Part shown: piece after piece, positions 11,385 through 24,900 of the stretch
Layout: the number at the start of each line of letters is the position of its first letter
Position numbering within the stretch: the first letter of the stretch is position 1
DNA from: Lucifuga dentata
Taxonomy: Eukaryota > Chordata > Actinopteri > Ophidiiformes > Bythitidae
NCBI GenBank assembly: GCA_014773175.1
Contig: VXCM01000761.1
Coordinates: 1-64,000 of the forward strand
DNA: 64,000 nucleotides
Direction of reading: 5' to 3'
Made by a program: the position numbers and the translations under genes
The notes under the pieces: model-generated
The model's database searches: none
What the model was told of the DNA's origin: nothing
Seen by the model: only the letters and a program-made list of their open reading frames with translations

Positions 11385-12205
11385 CAAGAGGTTTATAGCA
11401 TGAGACTGTGGCCAGCATCCCTAGAACAAAAAAAAAGAAAAAAGAGAACTGAGGAAAACTTTGAAACAAGCATTACCTTCAAGCTCAAGGTACAGGATCA
11501 AGTCTGACCATCAATACTTGTCTGAATGAAAATGGGCTCAAAAAAGTAGACTGAAGTTTGTCAAAATGCATGGACAGAAAATTAGACCTTTTTTAAATAT
11601 TATCACACCAACTCCATCTTCACAGAAAACCAAACAATGCTTTCAAAGAAAATAACACCTTCGCTTGTGAAACATGGAGGAGGCTAAAAGTGATGCTTTG
11701 AGGTTGCTATGCTGCCTCTGGCACTGGGTGCCTTGAATCTCTGCAGGGCACGATAAAATCACAAATGAAGCTATTTTGGAGTGAAATGTACAGTCTAGTG
11801 TCAGAAAGCTGTGTCTCAGTCACAGGCCATGGGTCCTCCAACAGTTTAACAATGAAACATACCTCAAAAAGCACCAAGAATGAATGGGAGAGCATATTGG
11901 ACCATTCCGAAGTGCCTTGCTATGAGTCCTGATCTGAATCCGAGTGAACATATATGCAAAGAGCAGGTGGAAAAAGCACCTATAAAACCTAAGAGCCAAA
12001 CTATGAGAAAAAGTGTTTAGATTTCATTCAGAGATCACCTGACTGCAGTTACTGTCTCCAAAGGCTGTGCTATGAGATATTAAATGAAGGGTTGCAATAG
12101 TTTAGTCCATGCCATTTTAACTTGTTCGTTTATAAATCAAAAGCAACATTTCAGTTCTATTAAATTTGAAATAAGGAATGGTAGACATCAAATATTTTTC
12201 AGTTA
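11385..12205 (+). pseudogene. Decayed Tc1-type transposase and 3' flank
   Basis: Seen: words collinear with fish Tc1-type transposons: GACCATCAATACTTGTCTG and AATGGGCTCAAAAAAG (11506-11545), CTTGTGAAACATGGAGGAGG (11664-11683), TGCCTCTGGCACTGGGTGCC, GTCAGAAAGCTGTGTCTCAG, CATGGGTCCTCCAACAG, ATGAGTCCTGATCTGAATCC. Translated, they give VKHGGG, SVRKLCLS, WVLQQ and MSPDLNP-like pieces, but in different frames with several stops. The DDE region around SPDLNP is therefore recognisable but dead. The match continues into the 3' flank (ATTAAATGAAGGGTTGCAAT, then CAAAAGCAACATTTCAG). I could not place the terminal inverted repeats, so the boundaries are approximate. Family knowledge: Tc1/mariner elements cut and paste at TA sites. 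Confidence 0.85.
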
Positions 12206-13045
12206 CCACTTACAGAGCACAGAGGCTGTGGATACTGGCATTAGTAGCATGCAGCAGGTGAGGGCATGGAGCCATAGCACACTAACTGAAAGTCCTGTGG
12301 CTCTTACAAAGGTCAGTAGGTTGCTTGGGCTTTTCCCCTGAAAATTGTCCATGTTGTACATTACCCTCATGCAGCTCCATTCTGAGCTTAGGAAGGTCAA
12401 ACTGTACCCCTTTTATCCAGCCTCCTGAAGCTGCACAGAACTACACTGCTACAGCCATTACAAGTGACCCTTTTATCACAGGGTGGCTATGGGGTTGGAG
12501 GACTCAAATGTTGGCAACCGACAGATATATGTAGATAAACAGTCTTTAATCATAAAGTGGCAAAACTATAAAAGCTGGCAGGTGTACTGGATTCACTTAC
12601 AAATATCTGGAAGGCAGGCAAACAGAAAAGGGCTGAGGCAGATATCAGAAAAACTAAAGGTTGAGGTCAACATTCGTAATCTGGCAGACAAACAGATCCA
12701 AAAGGGCTCGAGCAACTAATTACAAAACCTGAGAAACAGGCTGGGGTCAGGATTCGTGAACAAATTACAGGCAGGAAACTGGTGAACAGGTAACAAAAAA
12801 AAAACAAAAAAAAAACAGAAAACTGGCTAGACCTTTGAACTAAACTAACAAGACAATCTGGCAAAGAACAAAGGGAAGTGAGGTATATACAGACACTTGG
12901 TAATTAGTGAATTGCAAACAGGTGAGGTGGTCAGGTGTTTGTGCAATGGACGGAAAAAACTCAGGGGTGACAGCTGGTGGACAAGAGGTGAACTGCAGAC
13001 TCGTGACGCCCTTCACATCACATAATGTCAATTGATTCAGTATTG
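12206..13045. repeat. Repeat-like CAGG-rich block, unclassified
   Basis: From about 12480 the sequence is a run of loosely repeated words such as AGGCAGGCAAACAG, GGCTGAGGCAG, ACAGGCTGGGGTCAGG and ACAGGTGAGGTGGTCAGG. It resembles dispersed fish repeat sequence that I have seen before but cannot name. It contains an A-rich patch at 12789-12818. No coding capacity. Confidence 0.35.
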
Positions 13046-14170
13046 TTAACAAAAATATTTTTATGCTGTCAGATTGTCTTTGAGTTAGAATGCAACTTTG
13101 GAATTACATGCTTTTCCAACCTGTAGGTCGGTGCATCCACATTTCTTTGTGTAAACTAGAATACTTGCAGGAAAATTATCTGTAAAGGTTACTGTGAATG
13201 TTGTTATGCTTCAAAGTTTATTTTCTGGGAGTGGTCATCTATCTTTCTACATGCACTGAGACACTGCAGCTAGTATGAAATACATTGTGCATTTATAATA
13301 CTACTGTCCCTGATCTTTGTTGCTTTTGTTAAGGTAAAAGTGTGTTACATCACAGTAATGCCATAGATGTGGATTACAGCCAGGCACATGCTCTGATAGT
13401 TTTGTTGGATTTAATTTCCTTTGTAATATCATAAAGTATAAGAAAGTCTTGGGTAAGATGTTCAAAGGTAAATGCCACCTGTGCACATCCTCTGCAGTGT
13501 GGCACACAGCTACTGAGCCAGATGGTAACCACAGAAACAAGTTTCCACCAGCATGAGAGTGTTGCATTGTTAGCAGGTTCACTGCCAATAAATCCATTTA
13601 TTTGAAACCATATATGTTAAATCAGTGCTGATGATCAATCATGCACTGTGACTTTTGTTGTTCTAGTTAGTTACATTTTCAAATGCAGTTGTTTTAGATG
13701 TATTTATTCTTTGATCTTTTAATCAGATTTTGTTTTTTGTCTGTGCTTTGTCTTGAGATACACTTACAGTATGAATCTATGGTGATATGGCCATCAGCAG
13801 CATTTACAGGTGGGAAACAAGGATCATGATGTCATTAGCAACTCCTACTAGTTGGTCAGTCCACCTATGCAGGGGGAAGAAGGAATATTGAGGAAAAAGC
13901 TCCTACCCATCTGGCAAAATAAGGACTAGAAGAAGCAGAAGTCCATACTGTGTGTATCTGACATGTTAATAGCAGTCTACACTCATCGCAGGCCAACGCA
14001 GTGACAAGGATCACAGTGTGAGGACAACTAGCCATTAAAAAAAAAATGGGGGAAATTAATAAAAAATAGCCACAATACCGATGATTCTGCAGCGAGGCAA
14101 TATGTCCACAGTAAAGCATACTAAAGCACATAGCAGCAGTTGTATTATCATTCAATTGGAAAACAGTTGC
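13046..14170. other. Spacer, no gene seen
   Basis: AT-rich and non-repetitive by eye. The only structure is the inverted element junction at its right edge (14177-14219). Confidence 0.5.
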
Positions 14171-14176
14171 TTAACA

Positions 14177-14219
14177 CTTATCATGTGAAAGCGGCCTAAG
14201 GGTGCTTTCGCATGATAAG
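14177..14219. repeat. Head-to-head element ends (imperfect 20-bp inverted repeat)
   Basis: CTTATCATGTGAAAGCGGCC is followed after three bases by GGGTGCTTTCGCATGATAAG, its near reverse complement (17 of 20). This looks like the end of one hAT-like element abutting the start of another. Confidence 0.75.
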
Positions 14220-14663
14220 CAGTGAGTGGTGGCCTGAGCTGGGCAATCCATTATTACGTATTGGGAGCTGAGCGGTGACTTCTAACCTTGCAGGGACGCA
14301 ACCTTAAGCAACTCGCACTGCCCAGACTCAGTTCAACCTCATTCAACTTTGACCCATTTACCGGTGGCTTTGTCAGAACTCTGCATAGAGCAACTTCCCA
14401 AGTTGTACAACACAACTTTAAAATCATATAATCTAGGCAGAAAGACGACTGCATGTCGAAATGTAACCAGGTTTGCAAAATGTTATATAATATATAGTCG
14501 TAGTGGCTGTCTACCCCAGGTGCTTCTTGATGATGCATGTTGCTACATTGGCACTGTGTTCCAAGCGCTAACCGAGGCACAGGGCATCAGGAGTGTAGGT
14601 AGCAAAGTGACAGACATGCAGGTCACTCTCCACAGCACAATTACAACGTAAAAACACCCTTTA
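14197..14663. mobile_element. hAT-like non-autonomous DNA element
   Basis: Left end TAAGGGTGCTTTCGCATGA and, from the other strand, right end TAAAGGGTGTTTTTACGTTG form short inverted ends. The interior (GGTGGCCTGAGCTGGGCAA, AACTTTGACCCATTTACCGG) resembles the element at 40.7 kb. No transposase. The terminal consensus resembles that of the 1.5 kb element. Confidence 0.6.
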
Positions 14664-17600
14664 ATGTGAACAGCCATTATCTGTAATTTTCTGGATATAC
14701 GTAACTTTGTGACAACATAGCATATTAGTGCTGTTCAACAGCTGAAATTTGCTCTCTGAATTGAACACGGTCACACATACTGTCCTGGGGTCCTCTGGAT
14801 ATGGATCAGAATCCAAGTTTAACATACTTGGTATTCGTCTCACTGTTTATAGTATTGGAATGTTTTTATACTCAACTTTAGCAGTGGCAAGGAGGTAAAG
14901 TTCAAGAAAACTTTCCACAAAATGTAACCAAAAATTTGGTGAAATAACAATTAGAAGGAAACTCTCCTGCTCCTTCACCTTACTCACTGTAATTGGTTTA
15001 ACTGATATGTTTTATTAAGTGTCAACAGCACCAGCGGGGCTTACACTGTGCGATCTGTCACACTGGGAGCCAGGGCATAACAGAAAGAGAAAGAAGCGGG
15101 AGGGAGAGATTGAGGGAAAGAGAAAATGAGGCAGTGCAAGAGAAAGAGTAGCTGGCTTGAGCAGTTGCTGCCAGACATTCTAGAAAAAAGGGAAAAAAAA
15201 GGTTTTGCTGCTGACACAGGTGAGCGCAGACAGAGGAAGTTACATTACACAGATGATTGAATAGCGAGCTAACTGATCACTTGTTCATTTGCACTCCTTC
15301 ATCCTGGGGTCGGAAGTGTGACATGAGGCGTTTGTTCATTTTTCCACTGCTGATGTCAGTTGTTTTTTTAATCAGCACCAGCGGTCTGTAAGTAGTGCAG
15401 GTGTGGCTCAGAGGAGCACTAATGCTGAGGATGTGTGAAATTGCACTCGTTAAGGGGGTAAGATGAGCAGCACCAAACAAGCACTGTAAAACAGTTTGGC
15501 CTAGCAATTGTTCGTTAGCTTCTCAGGAGATTTAAATTCATTAGCAAAGTTTTCCAAATGTTCTATTTCACCAAAGTTTGCCCTTTATTTGGAATAAATG
15601 ACAACAAACTAAAATGCAGGCAGCTCTTCCATCTCACAGATGTTTTCTTAATGTTTTTATAGCAAATCAGGTGCACTGTTCCAATTTTCTGAAACCCAAA
15701 TATTTGACTCTGTGTTCTTTCCATCCTTTACTTAGCTTAAAGATAGCCTGGAGCTCAATCTGTCATACTTACATTCATTCAGAATTTACCTTTTCTTTTT
15801 TACATTTTTTTTTTCGATATGCAAAGATCAGCAAAAAGTAACTAAAAGTAAGTAAAAAGTAAAGAAAAGAACAATTCCACGTTAATAATTAATGTAGCGT
15901 CTCTATATCCCTGCACTGTCTTTTATACCAGATTCAGTTTAGATTTAGATTTTTAGATTCAATAACGTTAATTCAACAATTAACAAAACACCCAGTATGT
16001 ACTCCTCTTAAGTCAAATGATTAATGAAATTCGGTGAGGGCAATGCCAAAGGAGCCCCAGCTTCAGGAAAAAAGGTGACAATTTGGCACCTTTACATGCT
16101 GTTTCCCAGTGGCCTGACTAGAGGTGAGAAACAAAGGTGTCATTCCCAGACATCATATGTCAAGAACCATCACATACACATATGGCATAGTCTTAGCAGT
16201 TTTGTTCTTGATAATTGAGAATATCTGATTTGATTCTGACAAAGTAGTGAAAGCATCAAAACACACCACATTTTCACATTTTTCTACAGCTCTGCAGCTG
16301 TCAGGGATTTGCAATCAGCAGCTATTTAAGAATTAAGCAGTGAGTGCACTTTGAATGATGCATAGATCATCTATATTCTCTAAACATAGAACAAGCACTG
16401 ACCAATGCTTGTGTCCAAATATGGTCTTTTTAAGCAACTAACACTTGTATCACTAATGACAGAAAATGATAATGATATCTGCTCGGTTAGGCCATTACTG
16501 TGGTGGTCAGTGTGAAGTAGGTTCTCCACATAGGCCCTTAGTCCACTTGACCACCCAGAGACTCTGCTTTATACTCCCAAAGAGCTGCTATTATCCCCTT
16601 ATCAGCAAGTAGGGAGGCACAACCACATTTTAGAGTTTGATGCTCAGCCATAAGTAAAACTATTGCTCCTGTCAATGTCCACATATCTGTGTAAATGTGG
16701 AAAAGTAATAGCTTCTCCAAGGCTCCCTTCTCTCATGGTCCCTGAATTATAGAAGAATCTAGTTTAGGTTTTGCCATTTTATAATCCAGTTTCAATGTAA
16801 AGAGGCCTCATTTCAAAGCCTTTTAGGGCCTCATTCATTTTTATGAGTGTTTTTCTTGTCAGCTCCAATTCTTGTATCTGCAGTTCTAACTCTGAAACTA
16901 TCAAAAAGTCTTTATTTCCCTTTTTGAATAAGAATCAAAGAACCTCTAGGTGAGTCCTCAAAGACACCTTGCGAAGTATTCCTTTGGTGGGCCATGCCTA
17001 ATGTTTACTTGGCATGAGCCTGTGCCTGGAGGCTGCAGTCCTTATTCCCTCTCTGACACCAGTGTTGTCTTGTGCTACAAGAGGAACCCTCTGTGCCCAC
17101 AATTAATTTCCGCCAGAGCCATAATATTCCTCTGGCGTCTGCATTGGACTGGCAGTGGCATTGAAGTCCATGGTCTCTGAGTCTGATCTTCAATAGACAT
17201 CTATTCTAGCATTTCCTCCTCCCCACAGTTTACATGTGCAGTGACCCCTCGCTCCACACACAACTGCATTTTTGCTATTTCTCCCACTTATGTTAACATT
17301 CCCAATATGTCTCACCAAGCATCTTTGGTTTATCAGGATGGTTGATGGTAAAACATTACATCGGTTATGAAGAAAGGATTGTTTGGAATGAGTTTCAGAT
17401 TTGTAATAAAGACTTAACTTATGGAAATAATGAGGTTCTAAAATCTCAACATATATTGAGTTGCTAATGATTAAACCTCTGGTCTGATGTCCAATCCTAT
17501 TAAAGTAATTTTTAAAAATAGAATGAATGTCTTTGTGGAAATTATACCAAACCTTGCTCTATGCCTTTGAAAGCACTAAACCAAAGTCATCAAGGCCACT

Positions 17601-20600
17601 TTCTGAAACAACTAATTGACACATCTATTGATTTAGCTAAATGAGGCCCAAGGTCTTGAATGTGTGACTTTTAAAATTAATCAAAACTGATGTGTCTTAC
17701 TCACTGCATATGTGACAGTATACCAACTAGTTACATACAGTAATATTCATATTAGATTAGTGTCACACCACCCACCTGCTTTTTGAAATCAAGATGGTGT
17801 GCACTATGATATTCTTTTGTCTTTAATTTCTTAATGACCTTTATCTGCAAGCTATGTAAAGAATGTGAGAATGTTAACTGTTGCTCATTTGAGCCTTCTG
17901 TGTTCTTTGACCATCAGACAATATGTCACGGACTTCAAAATTTTTTGAAGTGAAAAACTTAGGTGTGAATTCAGAAGTACCATTAAGCAACACACTAAAT
18001 GAGAGGCTACCATTCATCTCTCTTGGCATGGTAGAATTAAACTCCACACAGAGGCAACTATAGCAGGGTTCAGAGTGTGAGTGTGTATGTGTGTATGGCT
18101 GTAATGATTGGTTCAGGCTCCAGTTTGCTCTGTTGCCGACAATGCATCAGCTTTTCATCAAACCAGAAGCAGGAAATACATCTGAAGACCCGTGGCTTGT
18201 GCCAGTCAACCACTTGTGAGGTGATAGAAGGATATTTTGGCTCACCAATCAAAGAGCCCTTTGATCATCCCATTAACCATACATTCAAAACAGTGGAATA
18301 TTTTGTGAGGCTTCAGGAGAAATGGGACATTTTGCGGTCATGATTGCTGCATCAAAAAGCACTAATAATCATAATTGGATTCCAGTTATGAACATATAAT
18401 AGTTAATGGTGAGGTAGGAAAATTCCGCATATGTGATGTTTTCCTAAGCCCATACGAACAGATTCCTTGACAGCGCTGACTAAGTTAAAGTACGGTGTTT
18501 GTGTAGGCCTACAGACAACTTGTCTATAGCTTCATACACATCCAACGGACCACTGTGGGAGACAGTCTGGCTGCCCCAAACTCAACAAACATTGTCACAG
18601 CAAACAAATCTGGTCGCAATTTTAATGTGATCAAATAAATTATAGAAACATTTTTCATGGGCTATACTTTTTAACTGAGACATGCAGCTAGCTAGTGCCA
18701 GGAAGCGAAACATGCAGCCAAGATATTTCTCCTTCAGGAAAAACTCTGAGAAGTCATCCTTTCTATTTCTACAACAGTGAGAGACTGAGAAGTTTAGCTG
18801 TGTCTTAAAGCTACCCAAACCACATTTTGATACAGTTATAGGGCAAAGGCAACATGATTATTGGTGCTGTTTCCTTCAAATTAAGTGCGCTCTGCTGGAG
18901 GAAATGGAAGTAAAACCATGACAAGCTTAGAAAAGCCATGACGTGCTTGGGATGTTTTGCCCTTATCACCGTGTGGGTCTTCTTTCTGGCTGGTTTTTGA
19001 GACGTAATGCCCACCTCTCTTGCTAATCGTGTCCTCCACAGAGGGAGTGTGGCAGACCTCACATCCAACAAAACCTGTTGATGAGTAGCTGGTGTTGGCC
19101 AGGGATGAGGCCTGGAATTGAGGATAAACCATAGATGGAGTGTAAAAACTGAGCATATTTAGTTTTTTTTTTTTTTTTGTTTTGCTTCATGTACATGTTT
19201 AATTTATGTGTTAGATTCTCATAGTTAAAGTTTTTTCTTTCTTGAGGGCTGGCAGTTCGGCCCTTTATGGTCCGACTAGTGGTGATACACTCCCGTCCTC
19301 ACTGTTGCCTCCCACCGTGCCCCTTAAAGGGCAAGAGTTCATGGGAATGACCAATGGGAAGCATTGCTCAGCTACTTCCCACAGCCAGGAGGCAGCTGTA
19401 CTCCTTAACCCCTTCCCCTCCATATGCATTTAACACACAAACACAGACACACAAACTTTCCTCAAACACAAAGGAATTTGTAGGTACAAGCATACACACA
19501 TGCACATACCATAGTACAGTCCCTCTGAATCGTGCTGTGATAGCACTACTGAATTGATGGTGTTTCTGCTGCAGTGTCCTAGATTGCCTCTGAACATTCA
19601 TCACTGGACCTTCCATGGTAAGCTGTTGCCACTGGCCTTCACTCAAACTCCATCCCATGGCACCAGTGGGCACAGATAAAACAAACAACACACTGCTGCC
19701 TGCACAATGACCCTCTGAGTTTGCATATTGACACTCAATCTCTACTTCTACCAGCACCCCTTATCCTTTAATCTACATATTCTCATTCACTCTTATACCT
19801 CCCCCTCCCCTCCCCCTACCAGCCCTACTAGATGTCCTTCCATTACCTTTCAGTCTACAGCACCATCAGCCCAAACCCCTGTTTTCTTACGTTCTTTACC
19901 TTTTTCTTCGAGACATGTGATGAAGAGGATTTGGGTAGCTACAGTAGCTGAGGGGAGTTGAGGGGGCTGAAATGGAAGGGGGTGATTAAGAAAAGGGAAG
20001 GCTGTGGGGACTGTGAGAATGCAAGCCTCAGAGGAGTGAAGTGAAACCTAAGAGAGTTCTTGATTAAAAGGGGTCCAAGATGAATCTCCTTTATTCCAGC
20101 ACTGTCATCACTCTGCCTCAAACTCTCTCATTTATACATAGAATATACAGTATACACATTTACACACCATGTATTGTCTTACACATAAAGTCTTACACTA
20201 TATCACGTAACATCTCATCCCAGTTATCTCATCCAACAATGCAAAAATTAGCATAAAGTCATAGTAGCTCATTTAGATTAACCTACTGTATATTTAGATA
20301 TGACTGAAATTAAGCATGAATCTTCACTACAAAAAATATTTTTCAGTGTCCAAGCTTTTGAATTCATGTACATCACATGATACATTCATTCCTTTAGATC
20401 TGCATATTCAGGTTCAAACAAATCGTATTTAGCAAGGGAATGTTGTTCCTGCTTTTTTTGACAATCACATTTATTTGAAAGTCAGGTAAGTAAGCAATTT
20501 GTCACTGTGCCCTATTTTTGTGGATATGGAATATGGTATTGTTCTATCTTTTAAATATACTTTCCCATTCATTTGCTACTTTTGTCCACCAGCATGCACC

Positions 20601-20757
20601 CCCATCATTTATAAAGCCCCTTTTTTCCCTTAACATGTAAAAACTGTGCATCAGTTTTATGTCTAAAACTGTAGCTGAATGATTTAGATGAGCAGATTCA
20701 CAATAGATTTTTTCTTTAAAAACAACCACAGGGGTAGCAGCAGCTTCCATTGAGAGC

Positions 20758-20804
<47 letters not shown>

Positions 20805-21167
20805 GTTCTACAGAAAGCCTGTTATTGCGTCTGCCTGGCTGAGCATGGAGGCTTTAATGTCTCACTAATCACATTAACACACAACGCTCACCCAGTCATG
20901 GGGATGGAACAACATGTATTCTCTCTGTAGCTTAGAAATTCATCCACTTTCTCCTCAGACAGAAGCATTAGCGTCAGCAGTTAAAGACAAAGATTCCTTG
21001 ATGGGATCAGGGGGAGCTGTTAAGAAGTACTGGTCTCACAGTTAGCTGAGAAGATTTATCATCTATTTAGTGCTGGAGGAAATTGGAAATGATCAGGCAA
21101 AGTAAGCAGATGAATAAAAAAAGAACAAGAGACTGCATTTGATGACAGTAGCCAAGGCTTGACTTGG
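14664..21167. other. Long spacer, no gene seen
   Basis: 6.5 kb of mostly unique-looking AT-rich DNA. It contains a purine-rich stretch (15072-15150), a T-run at 19161-19178 and (AG)20 at 20761-20801. All open frames are short and opposed by others on the reverse strand. No splice-flanked exon convinced me. Confidence 0.5.
20761..20801. repeat. (AG)n microsatellite
   Basis: Uninterrupted AG units, about 20 copies. Confidence 0.95.
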
Positions 21168-21937
21168 GGCATTTTCACATCTACGCGGCTGTCAGTCAAG
21201 CTGAGGGTCCATGTCCTCCCCTTCCCCCGGTACTGTTTGGTACAGTGTGATACACTTTTAAGGAGGCAGTCTTGGTCGGGCCCCAAACAAACTCTAGAGC
21301 AGTTCTTTTGTAGTGTGGACATGATCCGAACTGATCTAAGACAGCTGCAAGGTGATCTATTGACTTGTTGGTTGATCTAGAACCAGAGAGGGCTAGTTGC
21401 CATCTCAAATCAAACAGATGCTGTGAAAAGTTAACAAATCAAGCTTACCTAACATATCTTCAGATTAGCATGGTGAGGGTTAGCATGTGGTTGTATGCGC
21501 TCAGTATGTGCTCCATTCTTCTCTTCAGTGGTCTAAAGTACGGTGGCCCTGAAGTGCCCAACACAACAACATTAAGAAAGCTATGGATGCTTTTCCAGAC
21601 AATCTTGACGTCAAATTCTGTATTTGGCTGACATAATTTTGCTTGGTATTTCATCCAAATTATGTTTATAACTAGAAAAAATGCCAATTCTGTCACTGAT
21701 CTATCTTATTTAGAAATCCTGGCATAGTAAACTTCTTCCTGTTTTGATTTTGCCACTCCAGTCCCCAGGTATTTCTGGCCAATGAGCAGAGCAAGATTCT
21801 AACGTGGCGTTTACTAATAGCTTGCTTGGGATATTTTCTGTGTGAAAACAAATTTGAACTGAGGGGTAAAATGCAACATTGTAAGAATTTAGTCAGTGAT
21901 TCAGAACAAACCAAACCAACATCATCTGAAAATGCCA
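21168..21937. mobile_element. hAT-like non-autonomous DNA element
   Basis: The left end GGCATTTTCACATC and the right end read from the other strand, GGCATTTTCAGATG, are inverted. The interior has GCAGTTCTTTTGTAGTGTGG, then ATGATCCGAACTGATC and GAGCAGAGCAAGATTCTAAC, which fit the fish hAT-type MITE class of the 1.5 kb element. The size, about 770 bp, is also close to that copy. No coding capacity. Confidence 0.55.
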
Positions 21938-24900
21938 TAAATAAGTATCAATCTTGTGAACTGAGAGGCTCACGGCTTAGAGGAGCTTAGTGGTTGATAG
22001 TTTTCAGAGTCATAGCTAAGACAGCCCGAGGAGAAGGGGTTGATGAATTCAAGACAAAGGCATTTTGAGGTTGATATGCAGGCAGAAAGTACAGCAGAGG
22101 GAATGCATTGTGCCTACATTGAATATCCTGTCATAAACTCTTAAAGTACTATAGTAAGCAGTGGAGTCATGGATCACAAAAACTTGTGAAAACATCCTGT
22201 CTTTTAGCTTCAATCACCTCTTCCCTGTGCTATTCACAATGAGTAGTGAAGTACTAATTGACATTCCAGAGATAAACATCCCAAAGTCACACTCGTGAAT
22301 AGTTACACTGCTGACATACTGTAAAATTGGCGAAAACAGAATCTCAGCATTAGTGTCCACCACGGGAAGCTTAACTGTCACTTCTGTCGCTTCTGTACAA
22401 TCCCCTTCCTTGTGTTTAACTGGTCTCACACATTCTTTGCCGGCATCTGTGCCATCTCAGAAGCACGCCTTGTCTCTTCTTCCTGCCCACCTCCTAATGT
22501 TATTTGGCAGAACAAAAACTTGAGTGCTCATGCCAACGATCCTGCAGGAGGAACTTCTTGGGTTTATGAGTTGAGTTGTGGTGGAGGTAATATTACTGCT
22601 CAACAGTGGCTGCCTGTGTGTCAGGCTATGGACATGGAGAAGAGGATGTTTGTCATGTTTCTTTTGTTTGCTGTGCATTCTCCTCAGTATGTGCTCGCTC
22701 CTCTGTGTCTGGCCTGTCTGTCCTGCTCCTTCTGCCTTTTTTATTTCACTTTCTGTCTATGGATCTTCACCTCCCCCTCACATTCTCACATTCTTTGTTT
22801 GACATCTCTTTTGAGTTGTTCTCTCTCTCTCTCTCCTTTCCTTTCCTTTCTCTGCTTCTGTGTCTTTGATGCCCTCATGGTTGGTTGAATGACTGGAGCC
22901 ATAAGGCTGTTCCACCCACACATGTACGTTCAGCTGAGCTGTCCTATGCTGTGCTGTTGATTTCCCTGCTCAGCCCATCTGAAAGAGAAAGCAGAGAGTG
23001 ACTCAGATGCTAAGGTGGGCGGTATGGGCCCAGGTGGGTGGTTAAATAGGCTAACTGTAGCTTCTCCAACACTCACTTTCACATAGCAGATATTCTGATA
23101 AGTAACTAAACCACCGCAAATTGAAGACGTGAACAGCTTTCAAATATGATTTACAGTTCAAAGATCGTAGCTGTTATATCTCTAGGTTGTTTTGGAGACA
23201 AACCAAAGCTCTTGATTTGATTTGGTGGGATGACTGCTACTTACTATGATAGCTCCTTTAGCCTCAGAGTCTAAATGACATTAGCACATCAGCATTATCA
23301 TAATCATCCAAACCATGCAGTATGACATAGTTATTTCCATATTTGCCACATCACAAGAAACTCTTTTGGAATGGATGTGTATAAATTTTATATTCAAATT
23401 ATTATGCTTAGAATCAGTGTGAAGGCTGTAATATGCTTTATATGATATACACAAAAAGTATTTATTTGGGTTGTAATTATGATGAGATATTTTTCAGGTC
23501 AAAACAAACAACAATCTTGAATATTTTAACACAAGATTAAGGTCTTGAACTATATCACAGCATCATAGATATGAAAACCTTGCGTTGTAGGCTCACAAAT
23601 TAAATACTGATAGACAGCGAGGCTCTTTTCCTCTAGCGTAGAGCTTTTAAAAATTTTTGCCGTAAGTTATAGATTTAGATTTTCACTTTTACCATGAGTA
23701 ATCCTTCCTGACAGGCTAAAGTGACTGAATAACACTGCATGCACTGAGGGAAACTGCATCTGGCTTATCTTTGAACATGATTATCTTTATATAATTTGCC
23801 TGTCTGTAAAGCAGAGTGTGACTCACTATCTGAGGGCTATGTAATGCCTCTTTTCTAAAGCACACAATGTACAAAGCCTTGGCTGGACACATTTACTTTA
23901 GACTCACAATGTCCTCTTAAGTGAAGATCTAGAGCAGACTACTTGGTTTTATAGCTCTGATGATGAGTTCAAATGGAAAATGAAGTTGTGCATTTTTGCC
24001 TCTTACTGTATTAGCAGCTTGCAAGTAATTTTAGAGGGACTTAAAGTCAAAATAAATGGAGAACTGCATCTGGTTATTAAAACAGGTCAAGCACAAGTCA
24101 AATGGGCTGCATGGACTGACTGGAAGACCAGTCAGTCTTTCCCTGTTGCTGGTTTTGGTTCCAATATGGTTCTCTTTTTAGACTACAGCACCTAGTCTGA
24201 CGAAGACATCACCAGATACCAGTGTATCTGACACCCGTAGCCATCTGTTGGGAGCCTGTGGTGGAGTCTTGATGGCTGTGCATTTGAGTGGTAATTGAGC
24301 CTGAAATGTGCTTAATAACGATTGTCCTGCCTAATACGCCACATCAGGAGCTCAGAGCACCGTGACAACCCCAAGCAGCCGAGACAGGCTGGCAGGCAGA
24401 TAGAAGAGATGGGCAGAAACCACATTTCTCCTCCTCATTAGCCACCAATAACTGGGATCAGCCTGCATGAAGGTATCACTGGGAATCGGCTACGAGAACA
24501 ACACACCACTAAAACTTACATGAACGGTGGTGATAGATGTACAGCGGTGTTTGGGGAGTTGTGTCTTTTATTCAACGGTTAAAACGGTCCTTCATTTGGT
24601 TTTACAGGAAGCTTACAGTCCCTCTAAATAATTTTATGTTTCATATGTCTTTGCAAAAAGACTAATAATTTTTCAAACATAGAAATAGTTCTAATCCAAA
24701 AGGCCAAATTCTTTTTTATGTATCTTAATTCCAACCAAAAAGCCAATCTCATAATAAAGCCAAGACAACTGAGATAAGCCTGGATTCTCTAGTTGGTCAC
24801 TTAATGAACATCCTTTTGAATTTATTTGTCATGTTCAAGTTGATCTTCTCTTGTGTGGTAGTGAACACATCCTCTGGGAGCAAATTCCTTGCATTATTAA

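Noticed and set aside
12206..13045. LTR retrotransposon
   Set aside because: The CAGG-rich block lacks paired long terminal repeats, a primer binding site or any gag/pol-like frame, so it is left as an unclassified repeat.
22412..22888. 158-residue open frame with hydrophobic stretches
   Set aside because: The hydrophobic part comes from a CT-rich tract (Leu, Ser, Phe, Cys). It would need to be a single-exon gene and shows no family motif.
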